This document shows positions 23,351-33,826 of a stretch of 64,000 nt of DNA, piece by piece. Under the pieces are notes generated by a model. It ran no database searches, was not told the DNA's origin, and saw only the letters and a program-made list of their open reading frames with translations. The position numbers and the translations under genes were made by a program. The stretch comes from Septoria linicola (taxonomy: Eukaryota > Ascomycota > Dothideomycetes > Mycosphaerellales > Mycosphaerellaceae): NCBI GenBank assembly GCA_024114885.1, contig CP099427.1:1426001-1490000 (forward strand). The letters run 5' to 3'. Numbering within the stretch: position 1 is the first letter of the stretch; every line of letters starts with the position of its first letter.

Positions 23351-23526
23351 ACGTAGACGAGCATGCAAGAAGAGAGGTGGCAATGCGACAGCGACGACGG
23401 TGATAGGAAGTTACATTGGGGACGGAGAAGACAACAAAACGTAGACGAGCATGCAAGAAGAGAGGCGGCGATGCGACAGCGACGACAGTGACGGAAAGGT
23501 ACAGCGGAGACGAAGACAACAGCAAC
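23351..23526 (+). repeat. 88-bp tandem duplication, two copies
   Basis: Copy 1 (23351-23438) and copy 2 (23439-23526) both begin ACGTAGACGAGCATGCAAGA and continue through a shared GCGACAGCGACGAC block to a GAAGACAACA end. The first half is nearly identical and the second half diverges. An 88-base unit is not a multiple of three, so a coding role is unlikely. Confidence 0.8.
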
Positions 23527-23660
23527 AGACACTCCAAGCGAAACCCCCTCCAGGAGCCTGCTATACAGCAGACGACTGATGGGGGTCAGCAAGAGTACCA
23601 GGGTCAATGAGCATACATACCAAAACACTCCCCACCATCGAGGTGAGAAGTCGTCCGAGT

Positions 23661-23700
23661 CGTCGTCGAGAGGGTCGTCGAGAGGGTCGTCGAGAGGATC
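23661..23700 (+). repeat. 12-bp minisatellite (GTCGTCGAGAGG)
   Basis: Three consecutive units of GTCGTCGAGAGG, the last slightly changed, just after a GTCGTC lead-in. It lies in a region with no supported gene. Confidence 0.7.
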
Positions 23701-24846
23701 GTTTCGAGGCTCAGCTTCACACACTCCACGATCATCTCGGGATCACTGGCGAGGTCCACCCATGCCGACCATTAAAATGGTCTTCTGGATCATGGCACTG
23801 TAGACATCGGGTGTCCATCAAGCCTCGAGGGCGCAGCGCATCCGGGCTCAGAAGTGGTCGAACCATGCTTCTGACAGGGGACTGTCTTCGTTCTTTGGCT
23901 CGTATTCCAGGGTGAGAGCAGTGGGGGCTGAGTTGCTGATCGGTCGGTCGGGCTTGGCCGTTGGTCGGCAGAGAATAAGGAAAGTGCAAACAGCAGTGGA
24001 GGAAAGGAAAGAGAAAGAAATGGGGGAATGAGGACCTACTTATGCGCCCGTCCTGGCAGGCGACAGCTGGCGCTCTATGTACGGCACGGCGCGGGAGACG
24101 TGCTGTGAAGTGCTTCTGTGTCATGCGCACAAGACTGAGCATGTTCTCTTCGAAGACCATACAGATGCTGATGTGTAAACTGCCAAGTGCGTCTGGTTGG
24201 ACATATGTCCAAAGCCAAACAGTGGCTCAGGGTCTTGCATCAAGCTTTCGCGAGCGCGTAAGCATGTGAGTTGCACGCGGATCAGCCCGGATACCAGGAA
24301 CTCACATATTTTCGACTTGCAGTTTTGGGACTCCGAAAAGTCTCGTCACTGTGCTTGATCCTATCGAATGGCGGGCCTCTGAGTTGTGCGCAACAGTCAA
24401 GACATCTAGGAGCCTTTCTGGTAGAGCGGGTTCGCTCGCTGGTGATGAGTCAAATGACCACTTCCTCGACGAGAAGCGTTCTCGCCTTGCCATGGGTAGC
24501 GGGGCACATTCATGCAACAATCGACAACTCCAGACATCATGGACATCGTTCCTAGTGCTATACAAGACATTGGCCATAGACGAAAGAACTGGCCATTGGG
24601 TAGTCCACTTGGGCCACGTCTTGACACTATATCCACAGCAACAACCAGTGGACCCGTTGGATAAGGTTTCAAGCCACAGTCTTGTGCCGAGATGCTTTTT
24701 ACACATGAAAGAGATTACAGCGCTTGGATACCTGGAACATGCCGTGTGTTGTGACGATGGCCTAGGCGAGTCTCTTGAAGCATACAGTACATGATGGCAA
24801 GGCAGGATGTTGTCTCCGAGACCATCAGACCGATCATTCCATCAAG

Positions 24847-25157
24847 ATGAGACTACTACCTCTATGCGCACTGCTCGTAGCTACTGTCGCAGCGATGAAG
24901 CTTCCCGATAGCGCAGGACGATGTATCAGCAATGCTGTGATATCGACTGGCTGCTCACCTTCGAATCGACAATGTATCTGCAAGTCTGATCGGTTCCTCA
25001 GTACAGTCAGATCGTGCTGTGCCAACAAGTGCGGGAAGAGAAAGGAAGCATGTGAGTAGAGACGTGTTTGTGTTAGATGTGCGCCGCTCATGACGGTCTA
25101 GCTGCTATCTCTTTCGCGGAAGACTTTTGCAAGACATTCGAGAAGACGGACTTGTAA
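24847..25157 (+). CDS. small secreted CFEM-like protein
   Basis: Two exons (24847-25051 and 25102-25157) give 86 aa. The first about 16 residues (MRLLPLCALLVATVAA) form a clear signal peptide. The mature part has eight Cys in a CFEM-like order: a Cys, then TGC, then QCIC, then a CC pair, then NKC and a last Cys in AEDFC, spacing close to the CFEM family of haem-binding or surface proteins. Two departures from the family: the first Cys of the usual PxCxxxC start is absent (PDSAGRC), and the Asp that ligates haem just before CxC in Candida-type CFEM proteins is replaced by Asn (SPSNRQCIC). There is no GPI-signal tail, so it is probably released. Secreted CFEM proteins are frequent effectors or iron-uptake factors in plant-associated fungi; either role here is inference. 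Confidence 0.8.
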
Positions 25158-26487
25158 TACGTTCACGACCACATCTCGAATGCCACCCCTGGAGCTGCCG
25201 AAAGTGCGGGCAGGTGGTGTGAAGCGAAGCGTTCTGCGTGTTGTCGCTCCGAGACGCAGTGAGCAGTGCTGCTCTCTTAGCGATGCGAATCTTCCATCGA
25301 TCAACGGCAATAACCCTCGCCTGACTCGCCGCCTTGCGAAGCTACGGCGAACAGACCTGTTGCTTATACCTGCACCAACACCCAACAAGATTGCATTTGT
25401 TGAGCCGCGGCGACCCTGAGACATTCTGACTGTAGTCATGACGCGACATACGTATCTCCTGCGTAGACGCTTCCGAAGCGCAAGTGTGACATGAGCTGGT
25501 GGAAAGATGTTGCATGGCCATGGAGAATGGCTACTCACGAACGCCCGCCAGACGCCAGCAGTCAACGAGCCATGCCGAACAACGTCAAATAGCAATCTCG
25601 ATCGTCGCGGCGTCGTGACATTTGGAGGAGAGGCACCCTCCAGAGGACACAGTTGTCGAGTGTCGATCACAACAGGAAATGAGGAGCGCGACAAGGCTGT
25701 GCGGAGATGACAAAAAGCCTCGGTCTGTCATGCGGGTTGGCCTGACTTGGCCTCAAGTCAAGGTGGAAGATCCAAGCGAGATAACAGTCGAATACGCCAG
25801 ACAAGTGCAACGGTCGCAGTATGACAGACGTATGTAGGAATAGACAAGTTTGAGATAATGGTGTCTGTCCGTGTGCTCTTGGTCTCAACGTCAAGATTGT
25901 GTGCGACTGGTGCTGTGAGAAAGGACATGCCAGGAAGGCTTCAGATCGTGTCGCATCATATACATTATCTTTGAATATACATACTCGTACCATTTAATGT
26001 CCAATTCTAATCACTTCCAAGGTCAGTTGTATCCAGTCTCTTGGTAAGACTCGTGACAGATTCGTTGCGAGGTCCGTCGCAATCGCTGTGCCCAGTCTGC
26101 AGCGTGGTTCATATGCTACCTCATCGAGGGCCATTCAGGCACTGCTCGAACTCCACGACACGACTTGACGTTGGCATCCTCGATATTTCGGACTCATGTA
26201 CCGCTGGTACGTGTTACTTTCGCGTCAACGCGCCGGTTTCCAAGTGCTTGTGTCCCATATCTCGTTCTGCCAGGAAATTGTCTCCAACACTTTGAGCACT
26301 TGGCTTAGTGGGCGTCCAGCTCTTCGCGATGGTCTGCCTTTGAGAGTGATAAGCAACTCGCTTTGATCGCAGAGAATGTGACGTGAGGTCGAAATAAAGC
26401 TGTTAGTCGATCCATCTCGTACATCATGCGAGCCTCGTACAACTATACGAGGCGGCAAAAAGGTCCACAGTTTGACTTCACCACTTC
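25158..26487. other. gene-poor region
   Basis: About 1.3 kb. Arg-rich open frames on both strands (25098-25694 minus, 25180-25419 plus) look like composition artefacts. I see no domain, repeat or RNA gene. It may hold the 3' ends of both neighbours. Confidence 0.4.
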
Positions 26488-28090
26488 TCATGTCGGTTGT
26501 TTCGTCAGGTCGCATACTGCGAGATCTTGCATCAAGTCTCCTGCTGTCACATCGATTACTCCAGACTTGCCGTCTTCGATGCCAAAGGCGAGGAACAGTG
26601 GATCGTCCACGAAGCCATGGTATGTTTGTCCCTTGTTCTTCCAGCTTATGCTCGTCACGTAGAACATTTCGGAATGCCCTGTTGGGATCGCGTCTGGCTT
26701 GCCAATATACTTTGGCGCTCCAGACTCTGCTGTGAATTGAGATCTTCCATTGATCCAGTACGGACGCTGACCGATGGCATGGACTGCGAACGGCGCCGAC
26801 CTTTTGAACAGCATGATATATGGTTCCTGTGCAAAGTCAGCGTCATATCCATCAATAGATGCTTGTGCTGATGCCACTCACATAGATGCCATGAAACATG
26901 TGGAACGATTTCCACTGAAAGATCGTCATGATAAAAGTGTTCTCATCCGTGGCAACACAAGTCGGGTCCGTTCGCGCGCACATAGTGATGGACAGTGAGT
27001 TGGTCGCCTGGTGAATGGATTCCTTCTCGAGTCCAATCTTGGGCATGAACATGGACATGCATCTCGCATCACTCTCCGCTGCAGCTGGTGCCAGGTCCTC
27101 CCCAGCATTGCCGCCAGGACCCAATTGGGCAAAGACACGCTTCGGATATATGTCGTGGTGAACGTAGACTCCACCCAGAGCGTCCCAGAAGAGGAAGAAG
27201 TTCTTTTCATACACATGGTATGGCTCTGGTCTCTGAAGATCGGTCGCCTCTCTGAACAACCCGACATCTTTCCGCTGCTGCTCGAACGGCTGGAGGAGCA
27301 TTCGCATGTCTTGCAGCCACAAGCCCAAGCACGAGCGGGTGGACTGGGAGCCATACATGACATATGGATTGTCAGGCCCGTAGAACATTCGCCCATCTCT
27401 CGGCCCGACAGCCATGTTCACCCACTGTCTATCGCCAGTGCAATTGCCAATGATCGAGTCCGCGACTGGGAGCAATATCGGGGGCTGTTGGCAAACAAGC
27501 TTGTCCATCAGGAACCCAGCAATACAAATGAACTCCTGGCCAGCAACAACTCCTTCATCGGTCCTTTCATGTTGAGCCATGAGTATCCATCGATCGACCT
27601 CTGTTGGGTGGGGAATAATGTTGGGGTTGTACGCTCCTTCACCTCCCCACCATACAAGCCAGTACTTCTTTTCTGGAGAACTGGCAGAGTATATCTTGCG
27701 GTGATGAGGCACGAAATGACCATATGCATCGATTCGAGGCCCATCCTCATCACCTGTTGGTACGATGCCTTCGCTGGAGATGACAGAAGGAAAGATCTGT
27801 TCTTGCGACTGAGGTACTACGAACGGCGCAGCGTCCTGCAGCTGAGGCTCAGCTTGCTCAACCTCTGTCACTAGGGTTTCTGCGCCGCTTGTCGCCCCCA
27901 AGTCCTGCACCAGCGCCTCGAGATGAATCGCATCGACATCTCTCGTGTTGGATCTGTAGGGTCCCCACCAGATACTAAAGCACAACAGTACAGCAAAGAC
28001 GATGGTGTAGTGCCTCCGGGTCCAGCGTCGCAGTGACAATAAAGAGGCCGCGTCTTTGAAGTCCTTAGGACCAGTCGCATTCATGTCCAT
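26488..28090 (-). CDS. unrecognised type II membrane protein
   Basis: Two exons (28090-26882 and 26826-26488) give 515 aa; the intron runs GTGAGT to CACAG and the protein reads FHGIY then EPYIMLFKRS. A single hydrophobic segment near residues 30-45 (YTIVFAVLLCFSIWWG), preceded by a basic RRWTRRH, suggests a type II membrane protein with a lumenal or external C-terminus. A low-complexity stem follows, then a domain with KKYWLVWWGG, PNIIPHPTEVDRWILMAQHE, DRQWVNMAVGPRDGRMFYGP and SCLGLWLQDMRML. This layout is typical of Golgi glycan-processing enzymes, but I recognise no catalytic motif, so that is a guess. The start at 28090 has a good context (G at -3, G at +4); the frame is also open up to an ATG at 28213. 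It is divergent from an acyltransferase-3 gene 528 bases away, which may point to a shared surface-modification task. Confidence 0.8.
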
Positions 28091-28618
28091 GGCTCGCGGC
28101 TGCGAAAAGGTCTCGAAGAAGACAACATCTGCGTGAACGTCGCAGAGACCAGGATTTAGAATAATTACTGTCTCGGCGCCTCCGCCTGGCTTGGTGAGAT
28201 GCTCGTGTGGCACATTCCGTCAACGGTCATCCTGCGATTGGTATGGCCAGACCGTATCTCTTTGAGAGCCACGATTTGACCACGGAACCTTGCTCGGGCC
28301 CACAGCACCACATATGCTGCCTTGGCAACGGCAGACTCTGGAGATCACCGTCTATTTGGGGTAGTGTTACTGCGTGGCTGCTGTGGCGCTTATTGCAATG
28401 GTCTGGAAAGGTGGTAGACGCGGCGGGGAAAGAGGAAGTTGCCGTCAACCACAATGTCCACCGCGGCCAAACTATAATCCTCTTGGCAGGAACGAGCCAG
28501 CCTCTTGACATAGAGCGGAAGACAATGTAGCAGTACTGTGCAGAGGTCCATTGTGCAAAGATCGACATGCGATATGGAAAATATGGGAGCTCAAAGATGA
28601 CGCCAACACCCGACGACA
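28091..28618. promoter_or_regulatory. divergent promoter region of the type II protein and the acyltransferase-3
   Basis: There are 528 bases between two divergent starts. The minus-strand frame stays open upstream to 28213, so part of it may be leader or coding. A GATTGG (CCAATC on the minus strand) lies near 28236. No other element stands out. Confidence 0.4.
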
Positions 28619-30040
28619 ATGGCAACTCATAATCCTCCGCCCTCACTAAGAAGCACAAGACATCTCGATGGCCTTCGCGGGCTGGCGTCAGTGATTGTGT
28701 TCATCCATCACTACATCAATAACTTCACCTTGGGACAGCACGCATACGGGTTCGGGCAGCATGGATCTCACTACACTTTTGTAGCACTTCCTTTCGTGCG
28801 GATCATCTGGCAAGGTGGCGATGCGTCCGTGGTCATCTTCTTCATTCTCTCAGGCTATGTCCTTTCAATAGCACATCTGCGCAGACTGCAAGACACTCAA
28901 AGCTCATCCGACAGAAGAGACATGTGGAGGCGATTACTTAGCGCCGCCGTTCGGAGACCCGTGAGGCTGTATCTACCTTGTCTGGTAGTCAGCTTCGCTA
29001 CCGCGATGTTATTGCATATTCCAGGTCCTCTGCTCATCTCAGTGTCACATCTGAAGCCACAAGAAGGTGGCATTTGGGCAGAGGTTGCCCATTATTGCAC
29101 GCAGAGTTGGTCGTTTTTCAATCCGTTTCGGTCACATTCCAACGCCTACTGGCAATGGTATCCATACAATATGGTCATGTGGACCATTCCAATCGAGCTG
29201 AAGGGCAGCTTTCTGGTCTTTTGCAGTTTAGCCTTCTTGACACTGGTCCTGCGTCCCGGCGCTGGTCAGAGACACGCCGCAATCGTTGCAGCTAGCCTGG
29301 TCTGTATTGCAGGCATCCTGCTGCAAATGTGCTGGAAGTGGAGTATGGCATGCTTCCTGCTGGGAATCGTGCTAGCAATGTTTGACGCATGGCCGATGGA
29401 TGAGGGCTGGTGGCAAGCACTGCCACAGGATGCACAGAAGACCGCGAACCATGGCATCTTCTTTCTAGGCTGGTACCTGCTCTGCCAGCCAGCGAATACA
29501 GGGAACATGTCTTACTCTGCCGAAACACCGGGCTGGAAGTGGCTGACCAGTGCTATACCAAGCGGCTATAGCGCAGACAACTACTATCGCTATTGGCAAA
29601 GTTGGGGCGCCTTCCTCTTCGTCTACGGCATACTTCGGATCTCCTGGCTTCAACAATCGCTCTCCCGAAGGCCGCTGCTGTTTCTAGGGGAGGTTAGCTT
29701 CATGCTGTACCTGGTGCATTTGCCAATGATCAGTATTCTTGGTTTCCGGCTCGGTAATCTGGTAGGTATTCCTAGCTGGTGGCCTGGAGTGATCCAAGGC
29801 ACTATTTGGGATGGCTCGCTGGCAATACCAGATTTTGGTCCTATTGGTCTAAGCTCAAGGTTGCTCGTCTGCACGAGTGTGCTGCTCGCTGTGTGCTTGA
29901 ACCTTTCATACGATGCGACAGACCTGATAGACAAGCCGATAGTCAGGCTCAGCAAAAAGCTTGCTGTTATGTGTCGATTGGACACAGATAGAACAGAATC
30001 TCAATCGGTGCCGATCTTGCCATTGGTCACAATGGGTTAG
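28619..30040 (+). CDS. acyltransferase-3 family integral membrane protein
   Basis: A 473-aa, single-exon member of the acyltransferase-3 (OafA/YrhL-like) family, multi-span membrane enzymes that move acyl groups onto sugars, lipids or secondary metabolites. The family start is clear: RSTRHLDGLRGLASVIVFIH, with the HLDGLRG motif, then HHYINNF, and a second conserved element GGDASVVIFFILSGYVLS. About ten hydrophobic segments follow, including FLFVYGILRISWL and LFLGEVSFMLYLVHLPMI near the C-terminus, also typical. The ATG context (ACAATGG) is good. The stop lies only 16 bases before the convergent eIF2B-gamma stop. Substrate is unknown. The unrecognised type II membrane protein divergent to it is the only contextual clue. 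Confidence 0.92.
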   Translation: MATHNPPPSLRSTRHLDGLRGLASVIVFIHHYINNFTLGQHAYGFGQHGSHYTFVALPFVRIIWQGGDASVVIFFILSGYVLSIAHLRRLQDTQSSSDRRDMWRRLLSAAVRRPVRLYLPCLVVSFATAMLLHIPGPLLISVSHLKPQEGGIWAEVAHYCTQSWSFFNPFRSHSNAYWQWYPYNMVMWTIPIELKGSFLVFCSLAFLTLVLRPGAGQRHAAIVAASLVCIAGILLQMCWKWSMACFLLGIVLAMFDAWPMDEGWWQALPQDAQKTANHGIFFLGWYLLCQPANTGNMSYSAETPGWKWLTSAIPSGYSADNYYRYWQSWGAFLFVYGILRISWLQQSLSRRPLLFLGEVSFMLYLVHLPMISILGFRLGNLVGIPSWWPGVIQGTIWDGSLAIPDFGPIGLSSRLLVCTSVLLAVCLNLSYDATDLIDKPIVRLSKKLAVMCRLDTDRTESQSVPILPLVTMG

Positions 30041-30056
30041 ACAACCACACTCAGAC

Positions 30057-31784
30057 CTATGCCTCAGACTCGTCCTCATCATTATCATCTCCATGATCGT
30101 TCTCTTCATCCGACCCGGCCATCTCAAAAGCCGTCAGCTTTTCGCCCTTGGCTTCTGTGCCCGCTTCGACGACAAATCCTGGAGCCACCTCGCACTCCGT
30201 AAGTCTTGTCTTGTCATCGTCATCATCCTGCTTCTTGCCTTTCTTCTTCTCTCCCTCTGGTGCTTCTGTCGGCTCCAGCCGCTTTATGCCTTCGATCTTC
30301 GCCCGTCGACCAATGATGCACCCAACAAGCTGCACACCATCTCCCACAGTAACTCCGTCCATGAGCAGACAGCGGGTCAGACGAGCATAAGCACCAATGT
30401 CGCAGTTTGCACCGATGACAGATTCCTTTACAATGCTTCGCATGCCCAGCTTGACATTCTCTGCCACTAGCGAATCTTCTTGTGATACGCGGGCTTGCTG
30501 TTCGAGTATTGCGGTTGGGTGCACTTTGTGGTCATGTGAAAGCTGATGTGCCTGCTGCTTGGCTAAATATAGCGAAACATTCAACAGTGCGTGAGAAGTA
30601 TCAATTCGTCGGATCAATGCCTGTGGGCTTGTTGCTGTCGGTGTCGGTTGGACGTATGCCAATAAAGGTGGCACGTCCAAATGTGGCGTTGTAATCGCGG
30701 TCGCAGCGGCCTTGCCTACACGGGATGCAAAGCTGGCTTTTGGTTTCTTGTCGGGCAGCGACACATTCGTACTCGAAAGTGCTGCTGCATCGACATTGTC
30801 ATCCTCGAGCTGCGAGTTGTCCAGATCATCAGGCGAGCTAGCTGTCTGGCCAAGCACTTCGTCCAGACTCAGCTTCTGAGCCAATCCATTTTGCCATTGC
30901 GTTTTGGCCCACCAGCCGAGCACATCTTCGCTGATTGATTCGAACGTGTTTTTGGCTGCATACTCCTTCACCCACTTTGGGAAAATGTACACGTGCGCGT
31001 CTCTATGCTTCATCTTGAGCTTTACTCGACCGTACTTGGCCGACAGCGACGCACGGAGCTCAAAAATGCCCTTTGCGTCCTCGACCTTATCGTTCAGGGT
31101 GTCGGTGGGCATAGTCGTGACTAGCGTCTCGATGTTCGACCGTAGCGAGCCATGTGGAGGCGCGACTGCGGGTGCTTCGAGTGGCACAGTGGCGATGAAG
31201 TCAGTTTCGTCCTTCTTGTGGCTGATCCAGTCTAGACCTTGCGTAGGGTAGAAGAGAGCCAGTCCGCCTTTCCGCTTTGTGCTGGAGAGAGGATTGAGCG
31301 TCATCCATTGCTGAATGAGTCTTGTGCCGTCCAGCTCAGATATGAGATCGCAGGGCAGAATAATGAAATTCGAGGTGATCGCCTTCTGTACTTCTGGCTG
31401 GCGCAGCAACTCACCTGTCGCATCTTCGTGGGTCAAGTTTGCAGGCGCAATAACGTCTGCTTTAGGAGATGGTAAGCTGGTCAATGCAGGGTTGGTGGCA
31501 AGTGCAGATTCGAGCACTGGTTTCGACTCGGGAGGGGTAATCAATGTGATATCTGCAGATTCATCAGTGTTCGCGCAGTAGATCTCTTTGAGTTAATGGA
31601 ACTCACCACTTATTCCCATCCGATGGCACCAGTCCATAGGATACCAGACCATCGGTCGATTCGCGATTGGAATGAGAGCTTTCGATGAGTCTTTGGTATT
31701 GGACGTGAAAGTCGTCAACGATGCACCTGGTCCGCATAATATGAGTGCCTGTAGGCCTGGCGAAGGCACTGTAGCGTGAGGCAT
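30057..31784 (-). CDS. GCD1: translation initiation factor eIF2B gamma subunit (GCD1 type)
   Basis: Gamma subunit of eIF2B, the guanine-nucleotide exchange factor that reloads eIF2 with GTP and is the target of the Gcn2 stress response. Two exons (31784-31607 and 31552-30057) give 557 aa, reading WCHRMGIS, then DITLITPPES across the splice. The N-terminus is a nucleotidyltransferase-like fold with a degenerate loop (LQALILCGPG) and SKALIPIANRPMVWYPMDW, usual for gamma. FIILPCDLISELDGTRLI follows. A left-handed beta-helix hexapeptide segment lies near the C-terminus (KLGMRSIVKESVIGANCDIG, then ARLTRCLLMDGVTVGDGV). The tail is acidic (DDDDDK and DEENDHGDDNDEDESEA). A disordered insert of about 100 residues rich in Asp, Ser and Thr separates the two domains. 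Confidence 0.92.
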
Positions 31785-32131
31785 GTCGAATGTGTGGTGC
31801 CCTTGGACGGGCTCTTTGATCTGGCTGCGGTCAATCCGATCTCGTACGGCTTTCTAGCAAATTCCTCCTCCGCCGCAGACAATTCGATCACTTACTTTCA
31901 ATAACACGCAGTCGTCGAGTCCGAGCACTTTGACGTTGATGTTTGATGATATACCAAGATTTCGGTGGGTAGACTCATCGCGGACTAGATTTAAAGTTTC
32001 GCCGTAGCTCGTCGTTACCCTGCCAGTCTCCCAGCCTCCGCATGTTGACACCTCCAGCTTGCGGCTGTGAGACCCTCTCTCGACACACTTCCACGACACC
32101 GCTCCTTGCGACGCCAAATGTAGGCGCCAGC
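31785..32131. promoter_or_regulatory. divergent promoter, eIF2B gamma and PEX22-like genes
   Basis: There are 347 bases between two divergent starts. The plus-strand frame is open from an in-frame ATG at 32042. No specific factor site is recognised. Confidence 0.4.
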
Positions 32132-33622
32132 ATGTCGAACGACAGAAACATTCGCCGGACGACCAATACTCGTGGTCGTCCTTTATATGCTCCGCCACCT
32201 CCGGCTCCAGGAAGCCACAATCGCAATCATTCCGTCCTCGGCTACTGGGTGCCGCTGGTCACTATTGGAACGATCGCTGTCGGCGGTCTCGCAGCTTGGA
32301 TATGGAGCGAACGTAGCGAGCACGATGACGACTATCCTCATGATAAACCACAACGTCCGCCTGGGCCAGGAGGGCCATATCCTACGCAAGGATCGCAACC
32401 ATATCCTGGACCGCCGCAGTCGGCAGGACCGAACGCGGGCGCAGCTGGCTACATGCCATTACAGGACCCTACACAACCTCCCCAACCTATCGGCGCAGAT
32501 GTCACAGGAACGAGCTATGGCGGTGGATCTGCGAGTGCATACTACGATGCAAGCTCGACAACCTCGCGCAACGTGACCGAGCGAAACGATGCGACATTCC
32601 TGGGCAGAGTCATGCGTAGAACACCAAGTCCGCAGCAGTTCTTCGATAATGCTTCGAAGCAGGTCATGGGAGGCGTGGCTGCGGCGGGCAAGGCGCTAGG
32701 CAGCATTATGGAAGTCGATAGCAGAGACCACAGTGAGGAGAGGCGACGATTGGACGAGCGGGAGGGCTTCAGCGACCACGAGAGGTGGAGCGAGGAGGCA
32801 GAGGACAGGCAGAGGATTAAGACGACCGAGCGCGATGTGGAGACTAGCAAGCGTGGCAGCACGAAGTCTGGCAAAGGTCGCGCAAAGCGAACTGTTGCTA
32901 TTGTTGTCAGCGCAGACGTAGAGGACCACGAGATTTCCGATGTTAGTCTGTTCCACACTGAACATGGCGTAAGTGAGATGCTGGCGAGGCGTTGCGAATT
33001 TCCGCTAACATGTCCACAGTCAATTCTTTCTCACCTCCCAGAGAAGTTCGATCCAGAGCTCACTGACCTTTTCGTCCTGATCTACGCTCCTAGCCTCAAG
33101 GCCTTGCCTTCGACCGGTGCTTCATCCGTGTTAGGATCATCGTACTCCAACATATCGACACCTGCACAAACACCAGGCAGCGAGCTGCAGTCGATCTCTC
33201 CTCGAATCGAGGCCACAAATCCAACATTCGACAACCTTCAGCAGCAGGCGCAGTCTCTAGTGGACCACCCAACAAAGATCATGCCTTTCTCCACACCAGC
33301 AGGCTACGTGAGCATCCTCCGCCACTTGGCGCCACAGATCGTCTACATCAGCGACACTCTCTCTGGCCGAGACGGCGAGACTGTCGCTCAGCTCAAGGGC
33401 TGGGTCGGCCATACTGTGCTTGTTGTCGGTGATGAGGGACACGGCGGACTCGCTGATACCGAGACTGAGACCGAGACCGAGGACGAAAGGAAGAGGCAGA
33501 GGAAGAGCGAGAAGAGATGGTGGGAGTACTCGAGCATTGTAGGCCTTGGAAAGGAGATTGACGTTGTTGATGCGATGAGAGTCGGCGATGACTGGGCGAA
33601 GCGAGTTAATGGGAGGGAGTAA
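32132..33622 (+). CDS. PEX22: peroxin-22-like membrane protein
   Basis: Two exons (32132-32968 and 33020-33622) give about 479 aa. The 51-nt intron (GTAAGT, GCTAACA branch, CACAG) is in frame and has no stop, so retention would add 17 residues. An N-terminal membrane span (YWVPLVTIGTIAVGGLAAWI) is followed by a Pro/Gly-rich linker, a charged region, and a Rossmann-like domain starting RTVAIVVSADVEDHEISDVS and continuing after the splice with LTDLFVLIYAPSLKAL, then RHLAPQIVYISDTLSGRDGE, VGHTVLVVGDEGH and YSSIVGLGKEIDVVDAMRVGDDWA. This fits filamentous-fungal Pex22, which anchors the ubiquitin-conjugating enzyme Pex4 to peroxisomes for recycling of the import receptor Pex5. The start at 32132 has A at -3; the in-frame ATG at 32042 has a weaker context. 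The assignment rests on overall layout because Pex22 diverges quickly. Confidence 0.8.
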   Translation: MSNDRNIRRTTNTRGRPLYAPPPPAPGSHNRNHSVLGYWVPLVTIGTIAVGGLAAWIWSERSEHDDDYPHDKPQRPPGPGGPYPTQGSQPYPGPPQSAGPNAGAAGYMPLQDPTQPPQPIGADVTGTSYGGGSASAYYDASSTTSRNVTERNDATFLGRVMRRTPSPQQFFDNASKQVMGGVAAAGKALGSIMEVDSRDHSEERRRLDEREGFSDHERWSEEAEDRQRIKTTERDVETSKRGSTKSGKGRAKRTVAIVVSADVEDHEISDVSLFHTEHGVSEMLARRCEFPLTCPQSILSHLPEKFDPELTDLFVLIYAPSLKALPSTGASSVLGSSYSNISTPAQTPGSELQSISPRIEATNPTFDNLQQQAQSLVDHPTKIMPFSTPAGYVSILRHLAPQIVYISDTLSGRDGETVAQLKGWVGHTVLVVGDEGHGGLADTETETETEDERKRQRKSEKRWWEYSSIVGLGKEIDVVDAMRVGDDWAKRVNGRE

Positions 33623-33826
33623 TGCGAAGGACAACAGATTACGACAATGAACAAGCGAGGAAAGGCATATGATTGTGCATAGTTCTTGGTTTTTTTATTG
33701 ATATCCCGGTACGACTTTCATGACTTAAGATGCCGCCTGCTCTCGCCTAGAGCCTCCGGACTAGTGTCAAGAAGCGCTAAGCCTGAGCAGTATTCCAATG
33801 ATACTCTCTCTCATGTCTCTGTGGGC

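Larger units (their letters stand above)
22997..24846. other. gene-poor region with tandem repeats
   Basis: About 1.85 kb without a supported gene. It contains an 88-bp tandem duplication and a short 12-bp minisatellite, both listed separately. Overlapping open frames on both strands (for example 24302-24706 minus and 24351-24794 plus) contradict each other and have no domain. The right end should hold the promoter of the small secreted protein. Confidence 0.4.

Noticed and set aside
24302..24794. Overlapping frames of 134 (minus) and 147 (plus) codons
   Set aside because: They contradict each other, have no domain and show no splice partner.
25098..25694. 198-codon minus-strand frame, Arg-rich
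   Set aside because: It overlaps the CFEM-like gene's last exon on the other strand, has skewed composition and no domain.
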